A stretch of DNA of 64,000 nucleotides from Solitalea lacus (GTDB lineage Bacteria > Bacteroidota > Bacteroidia > Sphingobacteriales > Sphingobacteriaceae): contig NZ_CP091740.1 in assembly GCF_022014595.1 (NCBI RefSeq), forward strand, positions 2,282,200 to 2,346,199, in the 5' to 3' direction. The notes beneath the pieces were generated by a model. The model saw nothing but the letters and a program-made list of their open reading frames with translations. It had not been told where the DNA came from and searched no databases. Position numbers and translations under genes: made by a program. Positions 63,117-64,000 of the stretch are shown here, in pieces. Position 1 is the first letter of the stretch. Every line of letters starts with the position of its first letter.

Positions 63117-63971
63117 ATGAAACTTATTCGATTTGGAGAAGCCGGTAAGGAGAAAACCGGAGTGTTTATCAATGATAAATATTACGATACGTCTGCTTTT
63201 GGAGAAGATTACAATGAACAGTTTTTTGAAACTGATGGCGTAAATAGATTAGCTGAGTTTATTAAGTTAAATGATGGTAATTTACCTGTTATTGGCGCTA
63301 ATGAACGATTGGGATCGCCAATTGGACGTCCTTCAAAAATTGTTTGTATCGGTTTAAACTATGTAGATCATGCTAAAGAAACTGGTGCAACTCCGCCTAA
63401 AGAACCTGTGGTGTTTATGAAATCAACAACTGCCTTATGCGGACCGTTTGATAATATAATGATTCCTAAAAATTCAGTGAAAACAGATTGGGAAGTTGAG
63501 TTAGCAATTGTAATTGGAAAAAAAGCCAGTTATGTAGATGAAGCAGATGCAATGGATTACGTTGCAGGATATTGTTTACATAATGATGTGAGTGAGCGTG
63601 AGTTTCAAATTGAAAGGGGAGGTACCTGGGATAAAGGAAAGGGCTGCGATACTTTTGCTCCTTTGGGGCCATGGATGGTTACTAAAGATGAAGTTAGCGA
63701 TCCACACAAATTAAGCTTATGGTTAAAGGTAAATGGAAAAATGATGCAGAATGGAACGACTGCTAATTTTATTTTCAATATACCTTCGGTGATCTCCTAT
63801 GTTAGCCAATTTATGACTTTGTTGCCTGGTGATGTAATTTCAACTGGGACACCGGCAGGTGTTGGACTTGGATTCAATCCTCCTGTTTATTTAAATCCCG
63901 GAGATGTAGTTGAATTAGGAATAGATGGCTTGGGCACTTCAAAACAAGAAGTGGTTGCTTTTTCTAATTAA
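63117..63971 (+). CDS. FAH-family hydrolase, likely 2,4-diketo-3-deoxy-L-fuconate hydrolase
   Basis: A 284-residue fumarylacetoacetate hydrolase-fold protein. Metal-binding Glu residues are in DWEVELAIVIG, with HNDVSER and the STGTPAGVG motif near the C-terminus. The start IRFGEAGKEKTGVFI and the VCIGLNYVDHAKETG motif place it with the ureidoglycolate lyase-like or diketo-acid branch. In the fucose route it would split the diketo acid to pyruvate and L-lactate. It lies 26 bases after the GH20 gene, and its stop is 29 bases from the window edge; the operon probably goes on. Confidence 0.87.
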   Translation: MKLIRFGEAGKEKTGVFINDKYYDTSAFGEDYNEQFFETDGVNRLAEFIKLNDGNLPVIGANERLGSPIGRPSKIVCIGLNYVDHAKETGATPPKEPVVFMKSTTALCGPFDNIMIPKNSVKTDWEVELAIVIGKKASYVDEADAMDYVAGYCLHNDVSEREFQIERGGTWDKGKGCDTFAPLGPWMVTKDEVSDPHKLSLWLKVNGKMMQNGTTANFIFNIPSVISYVSQFMTLLPGDVISTGTPAGVGLGFNPPVYLNPGDVVELGIDGLGTSKQEVVAFSN

Positions 63972-64000
63972 CAGCAATTTAAATCTCAACTCATGATTAT

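Noticed and set aside
1-64000. CRISPR arrays, prophage, toxin-antitoxin or restriction systems
   Set aside because: I looked for regularly spaced repeats, integrases, cas, phage structural and paired small toxin-antitoxin genes and saw none.

Overview
The window is an AT-rich chromosomal segment of a Bacteroidota bacterium, most likely of the Sphingobacteriales (Solitalea/Pedobacter type). Four things point there: promoter elements of the TAnnTTTG type sit just upstream of many genes; Shine-Dalgarno sequences are largely absent (infC is a striking exception); there are Bacteroidota-typical families (GIN-domain/DUF2807 proteins, DUF4296, DUF6048, DUF6452, CtlX, a TonB receptor with a carboxypeptidase-like N-terminal domain, an ISAon1-type IS); and protein sequences look Sphingobacteriales-like throughout. 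No plasmid, phage or CRISPR signature was seen.

Layout. 0.2-5 kb: gatB, a TlpA-like thiol-disulfide lipoprotein, a PhoB/PhoR-like two-component pair with a phased TTAACA operator, and an RluA-family pseudouridine synthase. 5-7 kb: GH29 alpha-L-fucosidase and a small GN/GK-tailed lipoprotein. 7-16.5 kb: an arginine and amine block (arginine decarboxylase, CtlX-type hydrolase, arginine deiminase, argS, a histidine-decarboxylase-like enzyme, a divergent Lrp regulator, an MFS exporter). 16.5-23.6 kb: GH15 enzyme, fused trehalose-6-P synthase/phosphatase, fructosamine kinase and RecQ. 23.8-26.3 kb: three GIN-domain secreted proteins, with an IS3-family remnant between the second and third. 26.4-31.6 kb: UMF1-type MFS, CCG-domain protein, DoxX, PAP2 phosphatase, hybrid histidine kinase. 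31.8-35 kb: the classical thrS-infC-rpmI-rplT operon; infC appears to start at AUA behind a strong Shine-Dalgarno. 35.2-36.9 kb: a nested or recombined ISL3/ISAon1-type IS with an 8-bp target duplication, next to tRNA-His. 37-53 kb: rnhA, MATE, a TonB receptor behind an elaborate operator region, mutS2, DUF4296, yggS, an SSAT-like GNAT, aspartate kinase, DUF6048/DUF6452, AI-2E exporter, DinB, nth, a Crp-family regulator and a LamB-like porin. 53.2-64 kb: an AraC regulator divergent from a long operon for L-fucose use (mutarotase, FucP, UxaA-type dehydratase, unassigned glycoside hydrolase, SDR, GH20 hexosaminidase, FAH-family hydrolase) that probably continues past the window.

How it fits together. 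The 54-64 kb operon reads as release, uptake and non-phosphorylative oxidation of L-fucose to pyruvate and lactate, with the GH29 enzyme at 5 kb as a possible unlinked partner. The 7-11 kb genes give competing fates for arginine: decarboxylation, deimination, or tRNA charging. The most unusual regulatory feature is that three promoters (arginine deiminase, TonB receptor, LamB-like porin) carry long inverted repeats centred on the -7 element. No wholly unknown multi-gene system was recognised. The best candidates for new biology are the unassigned hydrolase in the fucose operon, the promoter-centred palindromes, the infC start and the RNA structure between rpmI and rplT.
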